From NCBI RefSeq assembly GCF_020164745.1, contig NZ_JAIUGV010000006.1, forward strand, positions 186,001 through 250,000: DNA of 64,000 nucleotides, read 5' to 3'. Source of the DNA: Mesorhizobium sp. ES1-4. Lineage in GTDB: Bacteria > Pseudomonadota > Alphaproteobacteria > Rhizobiales > Rhizobiaceae. Below, piece after piece: positions 17,849 to 26,963 of the stretch; position 1 is the first letter of the stretch, and each line of letters begins with the position of its first letter. The notes below the pieces were generated by a model. The model saw only the letters and a program-made list of their open reading frames with translations. It ran no database searches and had not been told where the DNA came from. The position numbers and the translations under genes were made by a program.

Positions 17849-18784
17849 CTACCGCCCATAATAGAGCATGACCGTGTGCTTCGCCTCGGCGAAGAAGAGC
17901 CAGCGCTCGACCAGCATGCCGGCGAACTGGGCAATCGCCGCAAGCGCCGACAACAGCGCCGCGAAGGGCCACGGCAAGGCGAAGGCGGTAAGCAGAAACA
18001 GGATCGGCAAGCCGAAGGCCAGCGCCTGCGCGATCAGGCGCAGCTTCGAGCCGTGTTTGCGCGCGATGCGGAAGCCCATTTCTTTGAGCAGGTAGTTTTC
18101 CTCGGTATGCGGCCATTCCAGGGATCGCACCGCGCCGCCGGCAAGGCCTGTCGCGGTATTGGCGGTGGTCTGGATTTCCAGCTGGTCGTTGTGGCGCCAG
18201 GTCGACAGCTTCCAGCCCCAGCCAAACAAGGTGAGCAGTACCGAAGCTGCGGGAAGGATGGTTGAGCCGGGGGCAAAACCCTGCAGCAGCGCATTCACAA
18301 GCACGCAGCCGCTCATCGCCGAGAAGATGAGATAACCGGGCAAGGTATAGGGGCTGTGCCACTGCGCGACCGGTTTCAGCGAGGCATAGATCATGCCGGT
18401 CATGCAGACCGTGACGATGGCGCCGAAGGTGGCGAGAATACCCGCGGCTGCCACCCAGCCATCGAGGCGGCCAAGGAAGATCCAGCCCACGCCGAAAAGG
18501 CCCGCGGGAATGAAGGTGGCGACCGAGGCGACACCTTCGCGCGACAGCCACGAACTCCGCCATTGCGAGAACGCCCGCCAGGCCCGCTCGGGCCGGCCGA
18601 GATGGCCGGTGGACGACAAAAGGCCGGCCGCGATCAGGCCAAGCGCCAGCCCCATGCCGACGAAGCCCGGCCAGAAATCGGGTGCGATGAGGCCGAGCGG
18701 GCCGAGCACGCCGAGCAGCGCCAGCAAGCCGTAGCCGGCGCCGGTGGCTGTGGTGAAGAAGACGACCGAAAAAGCTGGATGCAT
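17849..18784 (-). CDS. DmsC/SoeC-like membrane anchor subunit of a molybdoenzyme
   Basis: The product is 311 residues with about eight hydrophobic segments. It is of the DmsC family, which anchors a molybdopterin oxidoreductase to the inner membrane and exchanges electrons with the quinone pool. It begins MHPAFSVVFFTTATGAGYGL, typical of the family. The ATG lies six bases after the stop of the Fe-S subunit gene. With the two upstream genes it forms a three-subunit enzyme. Because the catalytic subunit lacks a Tat signal, I favour a cytoplasm-facing SoeABC-type sulfite dehydrogenase over a periplasmic DMSO reductase. Confidence 0.85.
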   Translation of the reverse strand: MHPAFSVVFFTTATGAGYGLLALLGVLGPLGLIAPDFWPGFVGMGLALGLIAAGLLSSTGHLGRPERAWRAFSQWRSSWLSREGVASVATFIPAGLFGVGWIFLGRLDGWVAAAGILATFGAIVTVCMTGMIYASLKPVAQWHSPYTLPGYLIFSAMSGCVLVNALLQGFAPGSTILPAASVLLTLFGWGWKLSTWRHNDQLEIQTTANTATGLAGGAVRSLEWPHTEENYLLKEMGFRIARKHGSKLRLIAQALAFGLPILFLLTAFALPWPFAALLSALAAIAQFAGMLVERWLFFAEAKHTVMLYYGR

Positions 18785-18790
18785 GGATGG

Positions 18791-19525
18791 TCAGCTCGAA
18801 AGCATGCGGTCGACCCAGCCAAGGAAACCACCCTCGGCCCGTACCGGCTCCAGCGCGGGAGCGGCCACCGATGCGGCACGTTGGGTGTGAGCGCGCGGCG
18901 GCAGGTATTTGTTTGTCGGGCGATAGCCGAGTTCGGGCATCAGGTCGACGCCGCCCCGCTCCGCCACCAGTTGCGAAACAGGGGATTGGGAATCGCCGAG
19001 ATCGCCGAAATGCCGGGCGCTGGTCGGGCAGGCGGCGACGCAGGCCGGCACGCGGTCCCCTTCGTCCAGATTGTCATTGTAGATGCGGTCGACGCAGAGC
19101 GTGCATTTCTTCATCACGCCGACATCGGTGTCGAACTCACGCGCGCCATAAGGGCAGGCCCAGCTGCACAGTTTGCAGCCGATGCACTTGTCCTCGTCGA
19201 CCAGCACGATGCCGTCGGAGGCGCGCTTGTAGGAGGCGCCCGTCGGGCAGACGGTGACGCAGGCCGGCGTCTCGCAATGCAGGCAGGAGCGCGGAAAGTT
19301 CACCGTGCGCCCGCCCATCTCGGTGATGTGCTCGTAGCTGTGCACACGGTTGAACCAGACACCGTCGACATGGCCGCCATAGGGGTCGATGTCGGTCAGC
19401 GGCGCCATGTGGCCGCCGGTGTTCCATTCCTTGCAGGCGGTGACGCAGGCCTGGCAGCCGACGCAGGTGTCGAGGTCGATGACGAGGCCAAGCTTCTTGC
19501 CGCCTGGGCCTGGAAGACAGGTCAT
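18791..19525 (-). CDS. 4Fe-4S electron-transfer subunit (DmsB/SoeB-like)
   Basis: The product is 244 residues. Four cysteine clusters are visible: CVGCQACVTACKEWN, CETPACVTVCPTGA, CIGCKLCSWACPYGA, and CTLCVDRIY followed by CVAACPTSA, enough for four [4Fe-4S] clusters. The start ATG at 19525 overlaps the stop of the catalytic subunit gene (ATGA). The subunit would pass electrons between the molybdopterin subunit and the membrane anchor encoded next. There is no signal peptide. Confidence 0.9.
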   Translation of the reverse strand: MTCLPGPGGKKLGLVIDLDTCVGCQACVTACKEWNTGGHMAPLTDIDPYGGHVDGVWFNRVHSYEHITEMGGRTVNFPRSCLHCETPACVTVCPTGASYKRASDGIVLVDEDKCIGCKLCSWACPYGAREFDTDVGVMKKCTLCVDRIYNDNLDEGDRVPACVAACPTSARHFGDLGDSQSPVSQLVAERGGVDLMPELGYRPTNKYLPPRAHTQRAASVAAPALEPVRAEGGFLGWVDRMLSS

Positions 19526-22452
19526 TCCGTAGCCTCTCTTGCCTGTCGAAACCCGGCGCCGAAAGTGAGCTTGTCGGGTGAGGGTTCGAAATGCGGTGGC
19601 TGTTGAAATCGCTCGAATTGCGGCTCGGTGAAGCCGGTCTCTTCCACCGCGCATTTGGCGATGCGCACGCGCAGATCGAACCACGCCGCCTGTCCGGTGA
19701 CCGGATCGGAATTCGAATAACGTTTGCCGCTGGCGTCGGCGGAAGTCTGGTCGCCGATGATGTGGTTGAGCAGGAAGCCGCGATTGCTCTCGGCGGCATC
19801 GTCCTTCAGCCCCCAGCTGCCGCGCCTTTTGCCGATCGCGTTCCAGGTCCAGACCGTGCTTTCGTTTACCCCGTCGACCAGCTTGATCTGCCCTTTCACC
19901 TTGCCGTTGATGCTCTCGATCCACACCCAGTCGTCATCGGCAAGGCCAAGGCCGGCGCCGGTCCGGTGGTGTACGAAAAGCCGGTTCTGGCTGGTGATCT
20001 GCCGCAACCACGCGTTTTGCGAACCCCAGGAATGGTACATGTGCATGGGCCGCTGCGTCAGCGCGTGCAGCGGATATTTTTCCAGGTCGACGGACGCTTC
20101 CTCGAGCGGCATGTACCAGAACGGCAGCGGGTCCATGTAGGTCTCGATGCGCTGGCGCTCGGACTCCGGGGGCTGCACACGCCCATGGCCGCGCGCCGCC
20201 AGCCGAAAGCGCTGCAACGGCTCTGAATAGAGTTGGAAGACGATCGGCTCGGCCTTGGGAATGAAACCCATCTGCAGCGCGAAATCGAGATAGGAGCGGT
20301 TGGCCATCTTGTAGTAGCGCTGGTCGTCGGCAAAGTCGTGGTGCCAGAAGCCCCCATTGTCGACATAGCGCTGCAACTGGTCCGGATTGACCTCGCCCTT
20401 GCCGATCGACGTCCCGTCCTTGCCGCGCCAGCCGGCCAGCGGGCCGATGCCGGGCGTGCGTTCATGATTGACGATGTAGTCGGCGTAGTCGCTGTACTTC
20501 GCCGAACCGTCTCCGTCGACGAAGCCCGGCAAGCCAAGCCGCGCGCCGAGTTCGATCAGCGCCGACTGGAACGGCCTGACGTCGCGGTCGGGCTCGACGA
20601 CCGGATGGCGGATGGCGTCGCCCGGCCCGTCGGCATGGCTGATCGGCCGGTCGAGCAGGCTGATGCAGTCATGACGCTCGAGATAGGTGGTGTCGGGCAG
20701 GACGAGGTCGGCGAACGGCACGGTTTCGGAATAATAGGCATCGGAATAGATGATGAAGGGAATCCTGTAATTGCCTGCTTCATCATGGTCGGTAAGCATG
20801 GCCATGGTCTCGACGGTGTTCATCGAGGAATTCCATGCCATGTTCGACATGTACATCATCAGCGTGTCGATCTTGTATGGGTCGCCGGCCCAGGCGTTGC
20901 GGATGACAGTGTGCATCAGGCCATGCGCTGCCAGCGGCGAATCCCAGGAATAGGCCTTGTCGATGCGCAGCGGCGTGCCCGCTCCGTCGACCAGCAGATC
21001 GTCGGGTCCGCAGACGAAACCGAGCGGCATGCCGTCGAGCGGCGTCATCGGCTTGGTGTCCCTACCCGCCGGCTTCGGACCGGGCGGGGCCGATTTGGGG
21101 TAGGGCGGCTTGAAGCGGAAGCCGCCGGGAACATCCACTGTGCCGAGCAGCACCTGCAGCAGATGGATGGCGCGGCAAGTGTGGAAACCGTTTGAATGGG
21201 CCGAGATGCCGCGCATGGCGTGCATCGAAACCGGCCGTCCCTTGATCGTCTCGTGCCGGCGCCCGGCCCAGTCGGTCCATGCCACGGGCAGTTCGATCGT
21301 CTGTTCGAAGGCGATATGGGCAAGTTCGGCGGCGATCCGGCGGATCGTTCCGGCAGGGATGCCGCAACGCTCCGCGACAGCGTCGGGCGCGCAACTCTCG
21401 TCGAGATAACGGTCCGCGATGAGCCGGAAAACCGGCACGCAGCGGCGACCATCGACATCGTAGCTGCCGGTCAGTGCCGGTTTGGCATCGGCATCGGTGG
21501 CGCTCACCGGACGCTCCGCCACTCTGTCCCACGCCAGCGGATCGCCGTCTCCGCCGCGCAGAAAAAGTCCATCATCGGCCGCACCTGGCTCCTGGATAAC
21601 CAGGACATGCGCGTTGGTGTAGCGGAGCAAATAGTCGAGATCGATGCGGCCCGCCTTCAACAATTCGTGGATCAGCGCGAAGACGAACAGGCCGTCGGTG
21701 CCCGGCCGGATGCCGATCCAGTCGTCGGCGATCGCGTTGTAGCCGGTCCGGCACGGATTGATCGACACCACCTTGGCGCCGCGCGCCTTGAGCTTGCCCA
21801 GCCCGATCTTGATCGGGTTGGAGTCATGGTCCTCGGCGACGCCGAACAGCATGAAGTATTTCGTGTTGTCCCAATCGGGTTCGCCGAACTCCCAGAACGA
21901 GCCGCCGATCGTGTAAAGGCCCCCCGCCGCCATGTTCACCGAACAGAAGCCGCCATGGGCGGCGAAGTTGGGCGTGCCAAACTGGCTTGCCCACCAGCCT
22001 GTCAAGGATTGCGACTGATCGCGCCCGGTGAAGAAGGCGAGTTTCTTTGGGTCGGTCCGGCGGATATCCGACAGCCGTTCGGTTGCGATCGAGAAGGCTT
22101 CCTCCCACTCGATCTCGCGGAATTCACCCGAGCCCCGTGGCCCGCTCCGTAGCAGCGGCTTCTTCAGCCTGGCAGGGCTGTAGTGCTGCATGATCCCTGA
22201 ACTGCCCTTGCCGCAGATCACGCCGCGATTGACCGGATGGTCCTTGTTGCCGTTGATGTAGCGGATCTTGCCGTCCTTGACGTGCACGTCGATGCCGCAT
22301 CGGCAGGCGCACATGTAGCAGGTGGTCTTGGCGATGCGGTCGAAAACGCTTGGCGAGGTATCGACGCCGTCACTTTCATCAGGTGCCCGCGTATCGGCAA
22401 GTGGGCGTTGCGAGGGGGCTGAATTGGCGCCGCGCGGCGGTCCTTGCGTCAT
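19522..22452 (-). CDS. Molybdopterin oxidoreductase catalytic subunit (SoeA/DmsA-like, no Tat signal)
   Basis: The product is 976 residues from the ATG at 22452. The N-terminus is polar (MTQGPPRGANSAPSQRP) with no twin-arginine signal. A [4Fe-4S] motif follows: Cys45, Cys48, Cys52 and Cys80 (CYMCACRC, VNRGVICGKG). The molybdopterin domains (HAAHGGFCSVN-like segment, GVAEDHDSNPIK, VSINPCRTGYNA, GTDGLFVFALIHELLKAG) and the C-terminal dinucleotide-binding domain are complete. Family members reduce or oxidise sulfur and other oxyanions. The cytoplasmic location, three-gene layout and nearby TauE-type permease suggest sulfite oxidation, but the substrate is inferred. A divergent LysR gene may control it. 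Confidence 0.87.
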   Translation of the reverse strand: MTQGPPRGANSAPSQRPLADTRAPDESDGVDTSPSVFDRIAKTTCYMCACRCGIDVHVKDGKIRYINGNKDHPVNRGVICGKGSSGIMQHYSPARLKKPLLRSGPRGSGEFREIEWEEAFSIATERLSDIRRTDPKKLAFFTGRDQSQSLTGWWASQFGTPNFAAHGGFCSVNMAAGGLYTIGGSFWEFGEPDWDNTKYFMLFGVAEDHDSNPIKIGLGKLKARGAKVVSINPCRTGYNAIADDWIGIRPGTDGLFVFALIHELLKAGRIDLDYLLRYTNAHVLVIQEPGAADDGLFLRGGDGDPLAWDRVAERPVSATDADAKPALTGSYDVDGRRCVPVFRLIADRYLDESCAPDAVAERCGIPAGTIRRIAAELAHIAFEQTIELPVAWTDWAGRRHETIKGRPVSMHAMRGISAHSNGFHTCRAIHLLQVLLGTVDVPGGFRFKPPYPKSAPPGPKPAGRDTKPMTPLDGMPLGFVCGPDDLLVDGAGTPLRIDKAYSWDSPLAAHGLMHTVIRNAWAGDPYKIDTLMMYMSNMAWNSSMNTVETMAMLTDHDEAGNYRIPFIIYSDAYYSETVPFADLVLPDTTYLERHDCISLLDRPISHADGPGDAIRHPVVEPDRDVRPFQSALIELGARLGLPGFVDGDGSAKYSDYADYIVNHERTPGIGPLAGWRGKDGTSIGKGEVNPDQLQRYVDNGGFWHHDFADDQRYYKMANRSYLDFALQMGFIPKAEPIVFQLYSEPLQRFRLAARGHGRVQPPESERQRIETYMDPLPFWYMPLEEASVDLEKYPLHALTQRPMHMYHSWGSQNAWLRQITSQNRLFVHHRTGAGLGLADDDWVWIESINGKVKGQIKLVDGVNESTVWTWNAIGKRRGSWGLKDDAAESNRGFLLNHIIGDQTSADASGKRYSNSDPVTGQAAWFDLRVRIAKCAVEETGFTEPQFERFQQPPHFEPSPDKLTFGAGFRQAREATE

Positions 22453-22730
22453 GATCCCGTGGTGTCCTCGCGGCCGGCGGATTTGGCCCGGGTCTTCGGC
22501 CCAGGGCCTCGCATGTAATGCTCTTCCGGGTGATATCGATCGCCGGCCAATCGCCGTCGGATGCCGCGGGTCCAATGCGCAAGCAAGGACTTGAACCGCC
22601 CGATCATTTTGTCCTTCGCGATCCGCTGGCCAATTTTTTCTAACTTCGACCAAAAAAGTAGAATAAAGCTATCGATGCGTCTAATCAGTTGTTCTTGTAA
22701 ATTCGATCGATATTGGTTCTTAATGCCCTC

Positions 22731-23627
22731 ATGACCCTGGATCAGTTACGCATTTTCGTCGCCGTCGCCGAGCGCGGCCACATGACCAAGGCGGCGTCGT
22801 TCCTGGGCATTTCCCAGTCGGCCGCGTCGGCGGCCATTCGCGCGCTGGAAGAACAGCACGGTGTCCATCTGTTCAACCGGGTCGGCCGCAACATCGAACT
22901 GGCCCAGACCGGCCACCGGTTCCTGCCCGAGGCCAAGGCCGTGCTGGAGCGGGTCGCCGCCGCCCGCAACGTGCTGGAACATGTTTCGCAAACAGTCGCC
23001 GGCAGCCTCTCCATCGCTGCCAGCCTGACCATCGCCAGCTACTGGCTGCCGCGCCGGCTGGCCTCCTTCCATGAGGCCTATCCCGCCGTCAGGCTTAGCG
23101 TCACCATCGGCAACACAAGGCAGGTCGAGGCCAGCGTGCTCGATGGCACCGCCGATCTTGGACTGGTCGAGGGGCGCACCGAGTCCGACATATTGCGCCG
23201 CGCCAAGGTCGATACCGACCGGCTGATGCTGGTCGTTGCCAGCTCCCATCCGGAGATCGCCGAAACCGCGCCGGGCCGCCCCGACATCACCGGCCTGCGC
23301 TGGATCATCCGCGAAGGAGGTTCCGGCACACGCGAGGTGCTGGAGGATCTGGCGCGCCGCGAGGGGATTTCGCTTGCCGACCTCAGGATATTCCTGGTGC
23401 TGCCCAGCAATGAAGCGGTTCGTCAGGCCGTCGAGGCGGGCGCCGGCGCCACCATCATTTCAGAACTCGTCGTCGGGCGCGCTGTCGCCGAGGGAAGCCT
23501 GAGAGCCGTGCCGATCGAATTGCCGAAGCGCGACTTCGCCATGATCACGCACCGAGATCGCCAGGCAAGCCTGGCCCAGATGGCCCTGAAGGCGCATCTG
23601 GCTGCTCAGACGAACGGGTCAGGGTAG
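22731..23627 (+). CDS. LysR-family transcriptional regulator
   Basis: The product is 298 residues from the ATG at 22731. The helix-turn-helix is at about 1-60 (MTLDQLRIFVAVAERGHMTK, FLGISQSAASAAIRALEEQ), and the substrate-binding domain at about 88-290. An extra upstream TTG would add six residues. It is transcribed away from the molybdoenzyme operon; the 278-base gap between them is the likely control region. By position it probably regulates that operon in response to a sulfur compound, which is inference. It ends one base from the convergent yegD-like gene. Confidence 0.88.
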   Translation: MTLDQLRIFVAVAERGHMTKAASFLGISQSAASAAIRALEEQHGVHLFNRVGRNIELAQTGHRFLPEAKAVLERVAAARNVLEHVSQTVAGSLSIAASLTIASYWLPRRLASFHEAYPAVRLSVTIGNTRQVEASVLDGTADLGLVEGRTESDILRRAKVDTDRLMLVVASSHPEIAETAPGRPDITGLRWIIREGGSGTREVLEDLARREGISLADLRIFLVLPSNEAVRQAVEAGAGATIISELVVGRAVAEGSLRAVPIELPKRDFAMITHRDRQASLAQMALKAHLAAQTNGSG

Positions 23628-23628
23628 G

Positions 23629-24885
23629 TCACCCGAACTTCCGTTGGGCGTCGAGCGCGAGGCCAAGCCCGACCGAGCCGAACATGTCACCCTCGATGAC
23701 GGAAGCCCGCGGCACCAGCGACAGGATTTCCCGTCTGGCCAGCGGGATCGCGGTCGAGCCGCCGGTCAGGAACACCGCAGTGATGTCGGATGCCTTGACC
23801 TGCGCGTCACGGATGGTCTGCGCCACCGTTTCGGTAACACGTGCGATGTCCCGGGCGATGGTGGCCTCCAGCCCGGCGCGCGTGATCCCGGCGGCGAACA
23901 CGGCGCCCGGCAGCTTCACTGCAACCTCGGCCGATGAATGGTCGGTCAGCTCTATCTTGGCTTTTTCGACCAGCGCCGCCAGAGCGTGCCCGTAGCGGTG
24001 CTCGACGACGTGGATGAAGCGGTCGACCAGGTCGGCGCGCGCCGCCTCGTAGCGGATCTGGCGCAGATGCGTCATCGCCTTGGCCGTGTAGACCAGGTTG
24101 ATGCGCTGCCATGTGGCGAGATCGATGAAGTAGCTGGCCGGCAGATTGCGCTTGCCGTCCTTGGTCGCGGAGAGGTAACCGAGCTCAGGGATGACGTGGG
24201 CGATGCTCAGCAGCCGGTCGAAATCGGTGCCGCCGATATGGATGCCGCGGCTGGCCAGGATGTCGTCCTTGCGGTCGGTCGATCGCGAGCGTTCCGGCGA
24301 TACGCGTACGATCGAGAAGTCGGATGTGCCGCCGCCCATGTCGATGATCAGCGCCAGTTCCTCGCGCGTGACCTTCTGCTCGTAGTCGAGCGCCGCCGCG
24401 ATCGGCTCGAACTGGAAAGCGATGTGCTTGAATCCCTGGGCGCGGGCAGCCTTCTCGAGTTCGCCTTGCGCTTGCGCGTCGGCTTGCGGATCGTCGTCGA
24501 CGAATTGCACCGGCCGGCCGAGCACCACGCTTTCCACCACGCCGCCGGCGTCCTCTTCCAGCCGCGTCCTCAGATGGCCGATGAACAGGCCGATAATATC
24601 GATGAAGCCGATCTGGCGCGCCTTGATACGTGTCTTCTCGTGGGCGAGCGAACTGCCGAGCACGCTCTTCAACGAGCGCATCAGGCGGCCTTCGATGCTG
24701 TCGGTATAATCGCCGATCGCGCGCCGGCCGAAATAGGTATGGCCGTCCTCGAAGTTGAAGAATACGGCACTTGGCAAAGTGGGCTGCTCGCCCTCCAGCG
24801 GCACCAGCCGCGCCTTGCCGTTCCGGATCACGCCCACCGTGGAGTTGGACGTGCCGAAGTCGATGCCGCCGAATGCCTGATGCAT
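23629..24885 (-). CDS. yegD: Hsp70-family protein, YegD-like
   Basis: The product is 418 residues. It contains the actin-like ATPase fold of Hsp70: phosphate 1 motif GIDFGTSNSTVGV (about 7-19), phosphate 2 motif LIIDMGGGTSDFS (about 193-205) and adenosine motif FLTGGSTAIP (about 380-389). The C-terminal substrate-binding domain of DnaK is absent, as in E. coli YegD. AGGAGG lies six bases before the ATG. The partner and role are not known; it lies between a LysR gene and the TauE cluster. Confidence 0.88.
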   Translation of the reverse strand: MHQAFGGIDFGTSNSTVGVIRNGKARLVPLEGEQPTLPSAVFFNFEDGHTYFGRRAIGDYTDSIEGRLMRSLKSVLGSSLAHEKTRIKARQIGFIDIIGLFIGHLRTRLEEDAGGVVESVVLGRPVQFVDDDPQADAQAQGELEKAARAQGFKHIAFQFEPIAAALDYEQKVTREELALIIDMGGGTSDFSIVRVSPERSRSTDRKDDILASRGIHIGGTDFDRLLSIAHVIPELGYLSATKDGKRNLPASYFIDLATWQRINLVYTAKAMTHLRQIRYEAARADLVDRFIHVVEHRYGHALAALVEKAKIELTDHSSAEVAVKLPGAVFAAGITRAGLEATIARDIARVTETVAQTIRDAQVKASDITAVFLTGGSTAIPLARREILSLVPRASVIEGDMFGSVGLGLALDAQRKFG

Positions 24886-25027
24886 TGCAGCCTCCTGTCA
24901 TTGTTTCGTGGCGGCACAACAGCGGCGACGCATCGCGCTGTCATCCGGATGGCCGGACCGCTCTTGGCGAAATGGTATGTGCGTGTTTGCCCCTGGGCTG
25001 GGAGGCGGCGGTTTATCGCATGGCGGC

Positions 25028-25049
25028 GAAAAGGGGAACCCCTCTTTTC
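25028..25049 (-). terminator. Possible terminator after the TIGR02186-like gene
   Basis: On the minus strand GAAAAGAGGGG and CCCCTTTTC form a near-perfect short hairpin ending in four T residues, eight bases beyond the stop codon. The loop would need at least one opened base pair. Confidence 0.4.
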
Positions 25050-25056
25050 CCGAGCA

Positions 25057-25848
25057 TCAATCTTTGCGGAATACCAGCCGCCCGAGCCAGCCCGTTATCA
25101 TGGCTAGCGATACGGCGAAGACGCCATAGAGGAAGGAATAGTCGTGGGCGGCGCGGAAGATCGACTGCTCGAAGCCGGACTTGCGGATTTCGAGTTGGGC
25201 CGAACTCTCCTTGATGAACAGGCCGCTCTTGAACAGGAAGGCGCGTGCCTTGTGGGTGCCGACAGGAACATTCGGCGCCAGCCTGACAGTGGCACGAAAC
25301 AGGTTCTGCGACAGGAACTGCACGCCACCGACATTCTCGCTGTAGAGGCCGGTCGCCGTCTTGCGCTCGCGCAACGCCGCGGTGAATTCCTCGATCGTCG
25401 CGGGGCTGTCGCCGGCATCGGCCGGCTGCATGTAGAGGTTGGAGGAGCCGAGCGACAGCTGCCTGTAGCTGTTGGGGTCGGTGATGTCCTGCAGCGGCCG
25501 CGTCGTCGCCACCGAATAGGACACCGGCACGTTCTCGAAGGTCTCGGAGTCCAGATTGACCCAGACGCCCAGCACCCGGTCCTTGCGCCGCACCACCACC
25601 GGCTTTGGTGGCCCTTCGAGCACGACGATGACGTCGTAGCGCCCTTGGCGTGCAACCAGCGGGTCGGGATTTTCAAGCGAGCCGAAGATGGTCAGATCGG
25701 CGCCGGAAAAGCCGGCGGTGATCGAGACGTTGTCGGTGGAAAGGCCGATCTGGATGCTTTCTACCGATGGCGTCTGCGCGCCGGTCGGCACAACGGCTGC
25801 AAGCAGGGAGAGGAAGATGGCGATTGTGAGCGTCCCCAACCCCTTCAT
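25057..25848 (-). CDS. TIGR02186-type membrane-anchored protein next to a TauE permease
   Basis: The product is 263 residues from the ATG at 25848. It has a signal peptide (about 1-24, ending TGAQ), an extracytoplasmic beta-rich domain (about 27-225) with DNVSITAGFSGADLTIFGSL, and one C-terminal helix (about 238-256) with a short basic tail. I recognise the family TIGR02186, described in Rhizobiales next to sulfite exporter-type permeases. Its start overlaps the permease stop by one base (TGATG), so the two proteins are probably made together and may act as one transport unit. The molecular function is unknown. Confidence 0.78.
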   Translation of the reverse strand: MKGLGTLTIAIFLSLLAAVVPTGAQTPSVESIQIGLSTDNVSITAGFSGADLTIFGSLENPDPLVARQGRYDVIVVLEGPPKPVVVRRKDRVLGVWVNLDSETFENVPVSYSVATTRPLQDITDPNSYRQLSLGSSNLYMQPADAGDSPATIEEFTAALRERKTATGLYSENVGGVQFLSQNLFRATVRLAPNVPVGTHKARAFLFKSGLFIKESSAQLEIRKSGFEQSIFRAAHDYSFLYGVFAVSLAMITGWLGRLVFRKD

Positions 25849-26771
25849 CAGTTGAGACCCGCGCCGGACAGCGAATAGAGGTTGGGCGGCGTCACGAAGA
25901 GATCGATGGCAAGCCGGATCGCCACGGCCAGCACAAGCAGCGCCAGGAGCGCCCTCAATTGCTCGCCGCGAAGCTTCTGGCCGGCCTTGGCGCCATATTG
26001 CGCGCCCGCCACGCCGCCTGCCATCAGAAGGAAGGCCAACATCACATCGACCGTCTGGTTGGTGGTGGCATGGACCAGCGTGGTGAAAGCCGAGGTGAAG
26101 ATGATCTGGAACAGCGAGGTGCCGATAACGACGTTTGTCGGCACTTTCAGCAGATAGATCAGCGCAGGGACCATGATGAAGCCGCCGCCGACGCCGGTGA
26201 CTGACGACAAAAAGCCGATGCTCGCGCCAAGGCCAAGCACTGGAATGATACTGACGAACAGCTTCGAGGCCCTGAACCGCATCTTCAGCGGCAGGCGATG
26301 AATCCAATTGTGCTGGCCGGACTTCTTCAGCACCGGTGCGGCGCCGCTTCGCGTGGCGCGCAGCACGCTGACGCTCTCGATCAGCATGATCGTTCCGACG
26401 GTGCCGAGCAGGGCGACGTAAGAGAGCGAGATGAACAGGTCGAGTTGGCCAAGGCGGCGCAGGAACGCGAAGACGAAGATACCGCCCGTGGACCCGACGA
26501 TGCCGCCAGTCAGGAGCACGCCGCCGAGCTTGAAGTCGAGCGAACCCCGCTTCATGTGCGACAGTGCGCCGGAGAAGGAGGAGGCGATGACCTGGTTCGC
26601 ACCGGTGGCGACCGCGATGGCCGGCGGGATGTTGTAGAAGATCAGCAGCGGCGTGATGAGAAAGCCGCCGCCCACCCCGAACATGCCCGACAGGAAACCC
26701 ACCGCGGCGCCCATGGCCAGCAGCACGAAGACGTTGACGGAAATTTCCGCGATCGGGAGATAGATGCCCAC
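25848..26771 (-). CDS. TSUP family permease (TauE/SafE sulfite exporter type)
   Basis: The product is 307 residues with a GTG start. Two repeated halves are visible, each with the family pattern: AAVGFLSGMFGVGGGFLITP (about 20-39) and ASIGFLSSVTGVGGGFIMVP (about 188-207). About eight membrane helices are present. TSUP permeases export sulfite or sulfoacetate or take up other organosulfur anions. It is coupled to the TIGR02186-like gene and lies 3.4 kb from the molybdoenzyme operon, which supports a role in sulfite handling. Confidence 0.88.
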   Translation of the reverse strand: MGIYLPIAEISVNVFVLLAMGAAVGFLSGMFGVGGGFLITPLLIFYNIPPAIAVATGANQVIASSFSGALSHMKRGSLDFKLGGVLLTGGIVGSTGGIFVFAFLRRLGQLDLFISLSYVALLGTVGTIMLIESVSVLRATRSGAAPVLKKSGQHNWIHRLPLKMRFRASKLFVSIIPVLGLGASIGFLSSVTGVGGGFIMVPALIYLLKVPTNVVIGTSLFQIIFTSAFTTLVHATTNQTVDVMLAFLLMAGGVAGAQYGAKAGQKLRGEQLRALLALLVLAVAIRLAIDLFVTPPNLYSLSGAGLN

Positions 26772-26963
26772 CCGTCAGTCTCGATCAGTTTGCCTGTCGG
26801 CGAATAAAGCCGTTGCGGCCAGTATCGCATCGAAAAGCCAATTTTCTCTTGCGCCGACGCGGCAGCGAGGTCAAACCCCGCCACCGCGCCGAAACAAAAA
26901 ACAACTCAATCAGTTAACAGGCAAATGTATGGCAAGGGCGTCGTGGAAACGACGCTTCTGCCG

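Noticed and set aside
17849..22452. Periplasmic DMSO reductase
   Set aside because: The catalytic subunit lacks a twin-arginine signal, which periplasmic DmsA needs; a cytoplasmic SoeABC-type enzyme fits better.
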